Positions 50,569 to 58,219 of a stretch of DNA of 64,000 nt are shown in pieces (within the stretch, counting starts at the first letter, position 1; the number at the start of each line of letters is the position of its first letter). The position numbers and the translations under genes are program-made. The stretch is from Bacteroidota bacterium (lineage in GTDB: Bacteria > Bacteroidota > Bacteroidia > Chitinophagales > BACL12), in the NCBI GenBank assembly GCA_016124275.1, contig WGOA01000051.1, forward strand, positions 1 to 64,000. The letters are read 5' to 3'. The notes under the pieces are model-generated. The model was not told where the DNA came from. It ran no database searches and was given only the letters and a program-made list of their open reading frames with translations.

Positions 50569-52617
50569 ATGACGTTGATTACCCCTGCGCTGCGACTGGT
50601 TGCCACCCGAGTCGCCTATTTGTTAACCCTGCTCAGTGTTTCTTCCCTCCAGGCTCAGCCCGGTTGGGAAAGCGGCTGCGGAAACGGTCATTACGACCTG
50701 GCCGGCGCTGGAATACACAACCTGGCCAGCTATGACCTGGCTATCCCGGACGGACTGAGCGCCGACAGCATCGTCGTTGAAGTAGTGGGCAAGGGCGCTG
50801 TCGTGCCTACCCTCTGTACTTTTTCGTCCGATACAGAAGCAGCCGCTGCCGAAACAGGCAATAGCCTCATTCAAATTGGCACGGGCTCGCACCTGACCAC
50901 AGTTTTTCGCCGCACCATGGCCCCGGCATCGCAAATCACCGTAGCAACCGATGATCCGGCCAATACCTGGTCGGTGGTTGCTTATGTGTACCGCGCAGAC
51001 GGCTCCGGGCAGTCTTCCATCGGCGAATACGCCAACTATTACATTTACCGCGCAAACTGGACGGCTTCCTACTCCCTCGCTCCCGCCTCCGCCGCCCGCG
51101 ACATCACTGTTCGCATTCCCATCACCGATCTGGATGCCGACACCCGTGTCGCTTACGTGGCAGCCAGTGCCGGAGGAGTCAGTGCAAGTGAAACTGTGGC
51201 CATTTCTGATCTGGGCGAAAGGCTCCGCATCGTTGAGCTGCTGTTGAGCGGTGTTCCGGCCGATGTCACTTCGGTAGATGTACAGGTTACCAGCCCCAAC
51301 CCAACCACCAGTGGTTCACACGGTGATTCGTTCATCTTTGGTGTAGGCATCAGCAGCCGTTGCGACGGAGATTTCTCCCTCGCGTGCGATGGCGGTCAGC
51401 GCCTTGAGGTAATCGGCGCAGGTGCGCAAGGCAACCCAAGCACTTCGCTCCCAATTAGCGACCCGGCCAGCATTGACCGGATCGTGGTTGAAGTGGTGGC
51501 CAAAGGCACCTCGCTGCCCGAGTACTGCACCTTTTCTTCCGATGCAGAAGGCCCGATTAATGTTAGCGGCACCGATGTTCCCCCCACCGGCTTAGGTACC
51601 GAAGCAGTGCGCGTTTTCCGCCACACCATGGCCCCTGCCAGCAACATAACTGTTTCTACGGATGATCCCGATAACACGCAGTCTGTGGTGGCCTACATCT
51701 TCCGCAACGAAGACGGAGCTGCAGCCGTTGGCCACTTTGCCAACACCTACCTGTTCCGCGACGACTGGAACCACAGTTACCCGATTGCCACGGCCGATGC
51801 CCCGCGCGATGTCACCCTGGTTGTGCCTATCTCCGAAATTGACCGGGTTGGTCGCTACGCCATCATTCAAGCTACCGCAGGTGGCGTGACCAACAGCATC
51901 ACCATCAACACCTCTGACCTGGGCGACTACCTGACCATCGCACAATTGGTGTTGCCCGCCGTTCCCGGCAGCGCAAGCGTTGTTGATGTGACCGTATCTT
52001 CTCCTATGCCCAGCGGAAGTGATCCAGGCGGTGATTCCTTCATCTTTGGTGTGGTGGTCCAAACAGATTGTCGCAGTGCATGCGAAGCCCCAGCCTTCAC
52101 GGATTACAACTTTGTAACCCCAGTTTCCCCTATTGTTACGTGGGAAGAAGTTCCCGGTGCTATCCGCTACGAAGTGTGTGGCCGCCCAGTAGGTAGCTCT
52201 GTCTGGCGCTGCCATACCCGCACGGTCAACTTCAAGCGATTCTTCAACATGATCCCCGGCATGGGCCATGAATTGATCGTCCGGGTCATGTGTGCTGATG
52301 GCAGCATCAGCGAGTACAGCCCTGCCGATACCATCTACCCCATGGTCGGTCGCGAAAGCGAATCCATGTTGCCAGCACTTGCTGAAATCTATCCAAACCC
52401 TGCAGCACACGAAGTGTTTGTTACGCTGAACAGCGAAGCAGGCAAAACCCAGGTGGAGCTCCGCGATTTGTCCGGCCGCGTTGTGGCCATGGACCAGGCT
52501 GGCGAAGGCCAGGAAATCATTCGCCTGGATGTTGCCAATTTGCCTTCCGGCATGTACCTGGTGCACGTGTTGAACGGCGAAAGCAGCCGCACCGAGCGCT
52601 TGCTGATTGCCCGCTAA
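50569..52617 (+). CDS. Large secreted T9SS protein with an internally duplicated unknown domain
   Basis: A 682-residue protein: signal peptide (LLTLLSVSSLQAQ), two homologous ~225-residue blocks (~35-265 and ~270-500), a short fibronectin-like segment (~505-590, VSPIVTWEEVPGAIRYEVC) and a type A T9SS domain (IYPNPAAHEVFVTLN ... LRDLSGRVVAMD). Each block repeats (S/D)xIVVEVV(G/A)KG, (L/Y)CTFSSDxE, VFR-TMAPAS-ITV-TDDP-NT-SVVAY, and GDSFIFGV. I do not recognise the block as a named family; the motif set suggests a beta-sandwich adhesin or surface repeat. A strong terminator follows. Confidence 0.82.
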   Translation: MTLITPALRLVATRVAYLLTLLSVSSLQAQPGWESGCGNGHYDLAGAGIHNLASYDLAIPDGLSADSIVVEVVGKGAVVPTLCTFSSDTEAAAAETGNSLIQIGTGSHLTTVFRRTMAPASQITVATDDPANTWSVVAYVYRADGSGQSSIGEYANYYIYRANWTASYSLAPASAARDITVRIPITDLDADTRVAYVAASAGGVSASETVAISDLGERLRIVELLLSGVPADVTSVDVQVTSPNPTTSGSHGDSFIFGVGISSRCDGDFSLACDGGQRLEVIGAGAQGNPSTSLPISDPASIDRIVVEVVAKGTSLPEYCTFSSDAEGPINVSGTDVPPTGLGTEAVRVFRHTMAPASNITVSTDDPDNTQSVVAYIFRNEDGAAAVGHFANTYLFRDDWNHSYPIATADAPRDVTLVVPISEIDRVGRYAIIQATAGGVTNSITINTSDLGDYLTIAQLVLPAVPGSASVVDVTVSSPMPSGSDPGGDSFIFGVVVQTDCRSACEAPAFTDYNFVTPVSPIVTWEEVPGAIRYEVCGRPVGSSVWRCHTRTVNFKRFFNMIPGMGHELIVRVMCADGSISEYSPADTIYPMVGRESESMLPALAEIYPNPAAHEVFVTLNSEAGKTQVELRDLSGRVVAMDQAGEGQEIIRLDVANLPSGMYLVHVLNGESSRTERLLIAR

Positions 52618-52649
52618 TCCGCTATTACCCGCCTAACCCTTTCTCTAAG

Positions 52650-52688
52650 ACAAGGCCCGACCTTAACCGGTCGGGCCTTGTTGTTTTT
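52650..52688 (+). terminator. Rho-independent terminator
   Basis: A 13-bp perfect stem (ACAAGGCCCGACC / GGTCGGGCCTTGT) with loop TTAACC, followed by TGTTTTT, 33 bases after the stop of the duplicated-domain gene. Confidence 0.9.
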
Positions 52689-52696
52689 AGGCGTGT

Positions 52697-52722
52697 TAAA
52701 ATCTTCATATTCTGCGTTACGC
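52697..52722 (+). repeat. Dispersed ~26-bp element, copy 3
   Basis: TAAAATCTTCATATT followed by CTGCGTTACGC, directly after the terminator. Its end is exactly 72 bases before the ATG of the next gene, the same distance as copy 2. Confidence 0.6.
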
Positions 52723-52794
52723 CCAATTTTCGGCACGAATTTGGCGTTGTTGCCCAGCAGATGCCCGTCCAAACATATCCCAAATCGCAAGCCC

Positions 52795-53265
52795 ATGAAA
52801 CACCTCCTCGTTGCCGCAGCCTTGTTGTTTAGCACCGCTTCGCTGTTCGCCCAATCCGACTACCAGGGCGCATTTGGCTTGCGCGCGGGCTCGGGTTTTG
52901 GCCTGAGCGGCAAGTATTTCCTCAACCGGGATCTGGCGCTCGAAGGGCACTTTACCAGCCGGCGGCGCGGTTACGAGCTCACGGCGCTGGGTCTCAAACA
53001 CCGCGATATCGGCTGGCACCGCGAGTTTAACTGGTTCTATGGGGGTGGTGCCCACGTGGGCTTTTCGGAATACACGGACACGGAATCCGGGTTGGATCGC
53101 ACGCAAACCACCGTGGGCATTGATGGAATGATTGGCGCAGAATACACGTTTCAACCCATCCCGCTCAACCTGGCCCTGGATTTCAAACCGGAGATCAATT
53201 TCACCGGGGCCAGCGGCGTTTGCCTGCTCTGCGGGGCGCTGAGCATTCGCTACGTGTTCCAATAA
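52795..53265 (+). CDS. Small outer-membrane beta-barrel protein
   Basis: A 156-residue protein starting at ATG 52795 (MKHLLVAAALLFSTASLFAQS signal peptide); the ORF-track start is 39 residues upstream and spans the dispersed repeat, so it is unlikely. The mature chain has about eight amphipathic strands (AFGLRAGSGFGLSGKYFLN, ALEGHFTSRRRGYELTALG, WFYGGGAHVGFSEYT, MIGAEYTFQPIPLNLALDFKPEINF) ending in IRYVFQ, the C-terminal aromatic signature of outer-membrane barrels. A Cys pair (VCLLCG) near the end is unusual. Function unknown. Confidence 0.78.
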   Translation: MKHLLVAAALLFSTASLFAQSDYQGAFGLRAGSGFGLSGKYFLNRDLALEGHFTSRRRGYELTALGLKHRDIGWHREFNWFYGGGAHVGFSEYTDTESGLDRTQTTVGIDGMIGAEYTFQPIPLNLALDFKPEINFTGASGVCLLCGALSIRYVFQ

Positions 53266-53307
53266 AGCTTCAGATACTGCCCAAAGACCGGGCAGCGCAG
53301 CGGCCTA

Positions 53308-53514
53308 TTAACCTTCAATCCGGTTGTGGGTGCCATCGCAAAAGCAGCCCTTGGCGCTTTGGCGGCAACCGCACCACGCTACGCGCTGGTCGGCCTCAAA
53401 TGTTTGCAGCACCGGCTTAAAGCCGGTATTGAGGTGCGAACCGTCGCAAAACGGTTGTTTCCCAGCTCGACCACAAGCACACCAAGCATAGGTTTTGCCT
53501 GCTTCTACTTCCAT
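53308..53514 (-). CDS. CDGSH iron-sulfur domain protein with two CDGSH motifs
   Basis: A 68-residue protein. It contains two complete CDGSH-type [2Fe-2S] motifs in tandem: CACGRAGKQPFCDGSH (~12-27) and CGCRQSAKGCFCDGTH (~48-63), each with the three Cys and one His ligands. Such short bacterial double-CDGSH proteins fold as one unit holding two clusters and are thought to act in redox or Fe-S transfer. It is a single gene, lying between the outer-membrane barrel and the anti-sigma gene. Confidence 0.9.
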   Translation of the reverse strand: MEVEAGKTYAWCACGRAGKQPFCDGSHLNTGFKPVLQTFEADQRVAWCGCRQSAKGCFCDGTHNRIEG

Positions 53515-53635
53515 TTATAGGGGCCCTTCTGGGCCATCACCGGTTTGGGCTGGTCGGACATAATCTTGCTGTTGAAAAATTCTGTTTGGGGCGGTAGCGG
53601 ACAAAAGAAGCATGCCCGCCCTTAACTGGCCGAGG

Positions 53636-53896
53636 CTATATCCGCGCAATGTTGGGCATGCCCAAGGTATCACGGAGCTTTTGCAGGGCGTTTTCCGGCA
53701 TGCAACGCCGTTCAATTTTGTTGACCAGAAACGTGCGGAAAGCCTTTTCCTGCTCGAAGCTTCTAAAACAACAGGAGCAACGGTCCAGTTCAAACAAAAA
53801 TTCCTGCATCTCCGTTGTGCTCAATTCCCCGTCCAAAGCCAGGTACATTTTGAGAACAACCTTGTTGCAATCGTGCGAAGTCATGGCATTACTCAT
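53636..53896 (-). CDS. Zinc-binding anti-sigma factor (ZAS family)
   Basis: An 86-residue protein with a helical N-terminal unit containing C (SHDCNKVVLKMYLALDGELS) and a downstream CSCC (ELDRCSCCFRSFEQEKAFR), the HxxxCxxC-like zinc centre of anti-sigma factors. Short length and absence of a membrane helix suggest a soluble type such as RsrA, which releases its sigma factor when the cysteines are oxidised. It follows the sigma-factor gene by 3 bases, supporting that pairing. Confidence 0.78.
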   Translation of the reverse strand: MSNAMTSHDCNKVVLKMYLALDGELSTTEMQEFLFELDRCSCCFRSFEQEKAFRTFLVNKIERRCMPENALQKLRDTLGMPNIARI

Positions 53897-53899
53897 CCC

Positions 53900-54511
53900 T
53901 CATCTGTTTTCTTTAAACCCCTGACTGGCGGCGTACGTCTTCAATTCCTCTTTGAGCATGTTCCTGGCTCTGTGCAACCTGGAGCGCACAGTGCCAATCG
54001 GCACATCCATTATACTGGCAATCTCTTCATACGTAAAACCCTCAATATCACACAGCAGCACAACAGTTCGGAAGTCCACTGGCAGATGATTGAGCGCGAT
54101 AGTGACTTCGTCGCCCATCAATCCCTGAAAAATCTCCTGCCGCAGGTCTACATAGCCGCTGTAACTGGCATCTTCCCGGTCCTGGTAATGAACAACCTCC
54201 TCGTAATCAATCGGATCGGGTTGCCGCGCCCGTTTCCGGTACTCGTTGATGAAAGCGTTCTTCAGGATTCTGAACAGCCAGGCTTTCGCATTGGTTCCTT
54301 CCTGGTAAGAATGAATGAACCGGTAGGCTTTTAAAAGGGTCTCCTGCACTAAGTCCTGCGCATCCACCTCGTTGTACGTCAGGTGAAACCCAAAGTTGTA
54401 CAACGTATCCATATGGGGCACGAACTCGCGCTGGAACAGGGCGTCTCGGCGAATCTTTTCTTCGGGGCTGATTTCTGGCGTTTCCAAAGCAGGAGGTGAG
54501 GGGACCAACAA
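53900..54511 (-). CDS. ECF-type RNA polymerase sigma factor
   Basis: A 203-residue sigma-70 family ECF factor. Region 2: LYNFGFHLTYNEVDAQDLVQETLLKAYRFIHSYQEGTNAKAWLFRILKNAFINEYRKR; region 4: LPVDFRTVVLLCDIEGFTYEEIASIMDVPIGTVRSRLHRARNML. The sequence resembles SigR/SigE-like ECF sigmas that pair with soluble zinc anti-sigma factors, which fits the next gene. The ORF starts with TTG at 54511, and a TATATTTG box lies 22 bases upstream. It probably controls an oxidative or thiol-stress regulon; that is inference. Confidence 0.9.
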   Translation of the reverse strand: MLVPSPPALETPEISPEEKIRRDALFQREFVPHMDTLYNFGFHLTYNEVDAQDLVQETLLKAYRFIHSYQEGTNAKAWLFRILKNAFINEYRKRARQPDPIDYEEVVHYQDREDASYSGYVDLRQEIFQGLMGDEVTIALNHLPVDFRTVVLLCDIEGFTYEEIASIMDVPIGTVRSRLHRARNMLKEELKTYAASQGFKENR

Positions 54512-56038
54512 ATGCGATCAAAAGCAAAGAGGGCAAATATAGGCAAGACGCCCGGGCATTCCTCGCTGTTCAGGCAGCGCCTGTTTACCGGTAATCTTAT
54601 CTTTATCGGGCGAAGGGCCGCCGTTCATTCAGCAGCTTTCCGGCAAACCCCATTCCCTGGCACCTATACCCGGCTTTCTGCCTGGCCAGGCAACTCCTCT
54701 CTCCCCTTGCGATTGCCCTTACCATTTTCAGCCACTGCACTCGCCCTTCTGGCCATGGGCTTTGTGCTCGTGGGGCTGGTCAGTTCCAATTTGTTGATGA
54801 GCATGGGCACCATCGGGCTGTTTATGCTCGCCTTGCTGCAGTTGGATCTGAGGCAAAAAATCAAACGCTTTCTGCACGATCCCGCCCTGCTCGGCCTCAC
54901 CGCATTGTTCTTCCTGTATTTGTTTGGCGGGATAGGTACGCAGGATCAGGACTTCTGGCTGGACAAGGTTCGCATAAAACTGCCCTTCGCCATCCTGCCC
55001 TTCGCTTTCGTCGCACTCCCCGACTTTTCCCCAAAAACATTGCGAAACCTCATGGCCGCGTTTGTGGGCATCACCACCTTGAGCGTCCTGGTTGTTTTGT
55101 TTCGCTACGCCATTCAACCCGCTGAATTTGCTCAGCCCTATATCCAGGGAATGGTTATGCCCACGCCCCTCAACCACATCCGGTACAGCCTGGTGGTTGC
55201 CTTTGGTATGGCCGTTTCCGTCTGGCTTGCCCGGCCATCCGAACAAGTGCCAACTGCCGTGCTGCAAATGGCGGGCCGCCGCTTTCCAAGCCGTTGGCTA
55301 TGGTTCCTTCCCGCCCTCTTTTTACTGGGATTTTTGCACATCCTGGCCGTCCGAAGCGGTTTGCTAGCCGCCTACCTGGTGGTCGGGTACTTGCTCATCC
55401 ACGCCATGGTCAACCGCCGGCGATACGCCCTCGGGACGCTGGTCATTGTCGGAGCCTTAGCCGCCGGTTGGGCCGCTCAGGAATACGTACCCACCCTTCG
55501 CAACAGGATATCGTATGCCCGCTATGATTTGGAGCAGTATTTCAGCGGCGAAGTGAACCCGGACTTATCTGATGCCAAAAGGATTGGTTCCATCCAGGCA
55601 GGCCTGCAACTGTTGGCCGAAAATCCGCTGACAGGTGTGGGCATAGGCAACATCAAGCCAGCGCTTAAGGCTGTTTACCAGGAGCACTTTCCCGGTCTGG
55701 TCGAAAACAACCCCTTGCCGCACAACCAGTTTGTCCTGGTAGCGGCCTGTACCGGTCTTATCGGGTTAGCCACCCTGTTGTGGGCCTTGGCAGCACCCTT
55801 TTTCGCTCCAGGTATGTTGCACAACACGCTCTTCATTTCCCTTCAACTGGTCATGCTGCCCTCCATGCTCACCGAAGCCACACTGGAGACCCAATACGGC
55901 CTGACGATTTACCTGTTCTTCACGCTCCTGTTTCTGCGCTACTGGTCGGTTGCACCGGCCGTCAAGGCAGCCGATACCAACCTGGAAAAACCCAAACGCG
56001 TTCCCGCTTCCGCTACCCCATGGCAAAAAGACGCCTAA
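54512..56038 (+). CDS. O-antigen ligase-like (WaaL/Wzy type) membrane protein
   Basis: A protein of up to 508 residues with ~10-12 predicted membrane helices and a large periplasmic loop (~290-370) in the style of the O-antigen ligase/polymerase family; GVGIGNIKPALKAVYQEHFPG with a following His-Asn (PHNQFVLVAACTGLIG) matches the Wzy_C signature. The ORF begins with ATG at 54512, but its first ~65 residues are not typical and overlap the sigma-factor promoter, so the true start may lie near 54700. It overlaps the downstream glycosyltransferase by 19 bases. Confidence 0.78.
   Translation: MRSKAKRANIGKTPGHSSLFRQRLFTGNLIFIGRRAAVHSAAFRQTPFPGTYTRLSAWPGNSSLPLRLPLPFSATALALLAMGFVLVGLVSSNLLMSMGTIGLFMLALLQLDLRQKIKRFLHDPALLGLTALFFLYLFGGIGTQDQDFWLDKVRIKLPFAILPFAFVALPDFSPKTLRNLMAAFVGITTLSVLVVLFRYAIQPAEFAQPYIQGMVMPTPLNHIRYSLVVAFGMAVSVWLARPSEQVPTAVLQMAGRRFPSRWLWFLPALFLLGFLHILAVRSGLLAAYLVVGYLLIHAMVNRRRYALGTLVIVGALAAGWAAQEYVPTLRNRISYARYDLEQYFSGEVNPDLSDAKRIGSIQAGLQLLAENPLTGVGIGNIKPALKAVYQEHFPGLVENNPLPHNQFVLVAACTGLIGLATLLWALAAPFFAPGMLHNTLFISLQLVMLPSMLTEATLETQYGLTIYLFFTLLFLRYWSVAPAVKAADTNLEKPKRVPASATPWQKDA
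54534..54541 (-). promoter_or_regulatory. Candidate -7 box TATATTTG for sigma-factor gene
   Basis: Exact TAnnTTTG on the minus strand, 22 bases before the TTG start at 54511. Confidence 0.45.
54607..54618 (+). repeat. CGGGCGAAGGGC copy (exact 12-mer, + strand)
   Basis: Copy between the sigma-factor promoter and the first hydrophobic segment of the ligase-like protein; probably non-coding if the ligase starts downstream. Confidence 0.7.
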
Positions 56039-56802
56039 CCGCCATCGTTCCGGTCTTTAACGAAGTCCATAACCTGCGCGAGGTGCTGGATTCCGTGCGT
56101 TTTGCTGATGAAGTTCTGGTGGTCGATTCTTTTTCCACGGATGGAAGTGTGGCGCTGGCCGCATCGCTGGCCGACCGGGTGATCCAGCGGGAATACCAAT
56201 ACAGCGCCAGCCAAAAGAACTGGGCCATTCCCCAGGCAGCAAACGAATGGATTTTGTTGGTGGATGCCGATGAAAGAGTATCCGAAGCCCTTCAAAGGGA
56301 GATAACGGCTTTGCTCAACCGGGAATCCTTGGGTGAAACAGCCTTTTGGGTCAAGCGGCGGAATTGGTTTTTAGGCAAACGCGTCCGCTTTAGCGGCTGG
56401 CAGAACGACCGCGTCATTCGGCTTTTCCACCGCGACTTGCGCTACGAAGACAAACATGTGCACAGCGAAATTCGCGTGCAAGGCAAGGCCGGTCAATTGC
56501 AGAACGCGCTTCATCACAACACGGCGCGCAACATGGAAGCCTACCTGGAAAAATGGAAACGCTACGCGCGTTGGAAAGCAGAGGACGCTTTTGCGAAGGG
56601 CGTTAAACCGGGCTTTGTGCAATTTTTCCTGGAACCGCCTTTTCGCTTTTGGCGGCAGTATTTGCTGCAAGGCGGCATTCTGGACGGCTGGACCGGACTG
56701 GTCATTTGCGGGCTGGAGGGCAGCAGTGTGCTGCTCCGCTACTTTTACCTCTGGGGAATGTGGCGCGAATCCGAAGCAACCGCTCGGCTCAACAAGCCCT
56801 AA
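56020..56802 (+). CDS. Family 2 glycosyltransferase (WaaE/KdtX-like)
   Basis: A 260-residue GT-A glycosyltransferase starting at ATG 56020 (MAKRRLTAIVPVFNEVHNLREVL). Family markers: DEVLVVDSFSTDGSVALA, YQYSASQKNWAIPQAANEWILLVDADERVSEAL (DAD metal motif), LGKRVRFSGWQNDRVIRLFHRD, and the C-terminal hydrophobic region. Members such as WaaE add glucose to the inner core of lipopolysaccharide. The 19-base overlap with the ligase-like gene links it to surface-glycan assembly. Confidence 0.88.
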   Translation: MAKRRLTAIVPVFNEVHNLREVLDSVRFADEVLVVDSFSTDGSVALAASLADRVIQREYQYSASQKNWAIPQAANEWILLVDADERVSEALQREITALLNRESLGETAFWVKRRNWFLGKRVRFSGWQNDRVIRLFHRDLRYEDKHVHSEIRVQGKAGQLQNALHHNTARNMEAYLEKWKRYARWKAEDAFAKGVKPGFVQFFLEPPFRFWRQYLLQGGILDGWTGLVICGLEGSSVLLRYFYLWGMWRESEATARLNKP

Positions 56803-56865
56803 AAACCCGCAAGACCCTTCTGATGTACCGGCTCAAGGGGCTGTTCTCTCCGTTCCGACTAAGCC

Positions 56866-58161
56866 TTACAACCCCGCAGGTCCCCGCGACTGAATCAACA
56901 GCGGCTTGACCGTTGAGCGTTCGCTGTTGCCAACGCGGAGAAAATATACCCCTGGGTCAAACCCACCCCAGTTGATGGACCAACGCTGCACCGGTGCCAG
57001 AAACTCGCGGTTCTCTAAAATCAACAGGCGGCCAGCTGAATCGTACAATTCAATGGGAATCACTTCGTCGCGGGGACCCGATAAAACAATCTGAAACGAT
57101 CCATTGCTGGGATTGGGGAATATAAACTCCAGGGTAGTGCGTTTTCCAGACCGGTCAGCACAGACGTCGGTTTTGCTGATTCGCTCGTAGAATCGGGTCT
57201 CGCAATTATCGCAGAAAAGTGACTGCATGAATTCAGCCATATAAACTACTACGGTGTCGTCAGAAACGGCTCCATGCCCCTGACCAACGTTTTTGTACAA
57301 AGTGTAGCATTGCCCGAGTCGCTCCATTTCAGCAGCGATGTCTCCCGAGCCGTAAATGTCAATGAACTTATCCGGGGCGTAACAATGAAAAATGGCTCCG
57401 TTGGTATAAGGCACAGTGAGGTCGCAAGTGCCATGAAACATAAGTTTTGGTATGTTTTTGCGACTCAACACGGCCAGGTTATCCAATGCTGCAGACTTCG
57501 TCACGATAGCAACGGGATTAATGGCATGGCGGTAATCATTTCCCGAACCGTCCAGGGGGCCGAGCTCCTCCGTTAAATAAGCACCCAAATCACCTTCTGC
57601 GGAATAGGTAGCGAACATGGCTGCTCCGCTGCCTGCACTGGTGCCAAGCAGCACGATCTGGTTGGTGTCTATGCCCCAGGATTCGCTGAATTCAACCATC
57701 CAACGATACGCGGCGCGAACGTCTTGCGTAGCCCGGTAAACGGCCCGCATGTACAAAGCAGTATCGGCAGCACAGGAATCGACCGCCGGCCATCCCAACC
57801 GGTAATCAGCCGCTACAAAAACATAGCCCCTTCGAACAAAATCAATGGCCCATTCCCTGCCTTTCTGGTTTGACTTTGAGCCCGCGTGAAATCCGCCACC
57901 GTGCAGGTACAGAATAACCGGGCGAAGGGCTGCTGTATCCAGCGCGGGGTTGGGGTAGTAAACATCCAGCTTTAGCGCTACCGTATCCCCCAGCCAGTCC
58001 ACCGCCCTGCCGTACTCCAGATCAAAATCAAGCCTGACGTCTGCCTGGGTAAAAATGGTGTCGTTTACCCCATAGCGGCCCTCCACACAGTACTGGGCGC
58101 GCGCGTGCATACCTGAAAGCAAGCCTGCCAAAACTGCCATTAAAACCTGAAATGCTCTCAT
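56866..58161 (-). CDS. Secreted alpha/beta-hydrolase (carboxylesterase-like) with T9SS sorting domain
   Basis: A 431-residue secreted protein: signal peptide (LMAVLAGLLSGMHARAQ), an alpha/beta hydrolase of the BD-FAE/carboxylesterase type (LKLDVYYPNP, oxyanion motif LHGGGFHAGS at ~90, FVAADYRLGWP, nucleophile elbow GTSAGSG at ~170, GQGHGAVSDD with likely catalytic His) and a type A T9SS domain (FIFPNPSNGSFQIVL ... LYDSAGRLLIL ... PGVYFLRVGN). It is likely exported to the cell surface, hydrolysing acetyl or other esters on polysaccharides. A possible TATCTTTC box is 14 bases upstream. Confidence 0.86.
   Translation of the reverse strand: MRAFQVLMAVLAGLLSGMHARAQYCVEGRYGVNDTIFTQADVRLDFDLEYGRAVDWLGDTVALKLDVYYPNPALDTAALRPVILYLHGGGFHAGSKSNQKGREWAIDFVRRGYVFVAADYRLGWPAVDSCAADTALYMRAVYRATQDVRAAYRWMVEFSESWGIDTNQIVLLGTSAGSGAAMFATYSAEGDLGAYLTEELGPLDGSGNDYRHAINPVAIVTKSAALDNLAVLSRKNIPKLMFHGTCDLTVPYTNGAIFHCYAPDKFIDIYGSGDIAAEMERLGQCYTLYKNVGQGHGAVSDDTVVVYMAEFMQSLFCDNCETRFYERISKTDVCADRSGKRTTLEFIFPNPSNGSFQIVLSGPRDEVIPIELYDSAGRLLILENREFLAPVQRWSINWGGFDPGVYFLRVGNSERSTVKPLLIQSRGPAGL
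57919..57930 (+). repeat. CGGGCGAAGGGC copy (exact 12-mer, + strand)
   Basis: Exact + strand copy inside the minus-strand esterase gene, read there as ALRPVI. Confidence 0.7.
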
Positions 58162-58175
58162 TACCAGTATGAAAA

Positions 58176-58183
58176 GAAAGATA
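58176..58183 (-). promoter_or_regulatory. Possible -7 box TATCTTTC
   Basis: Seven of eight positions of TAnnTTTG on the minus strand, 14 bases before the esterase ATG. Confidence 0.35.
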
Positions 58184-58219
58184 CGCTATACCTGTGGTAT
58201 GTGCCGCCGCATTGGTGTT

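Noticed and set aside
50279-50572. 97-aa + ORF in the large intergenic region
   Set aside because: Basic and proline-rich without a recognisable domain; overlaps the start of the next gene by 4 bases by chance.
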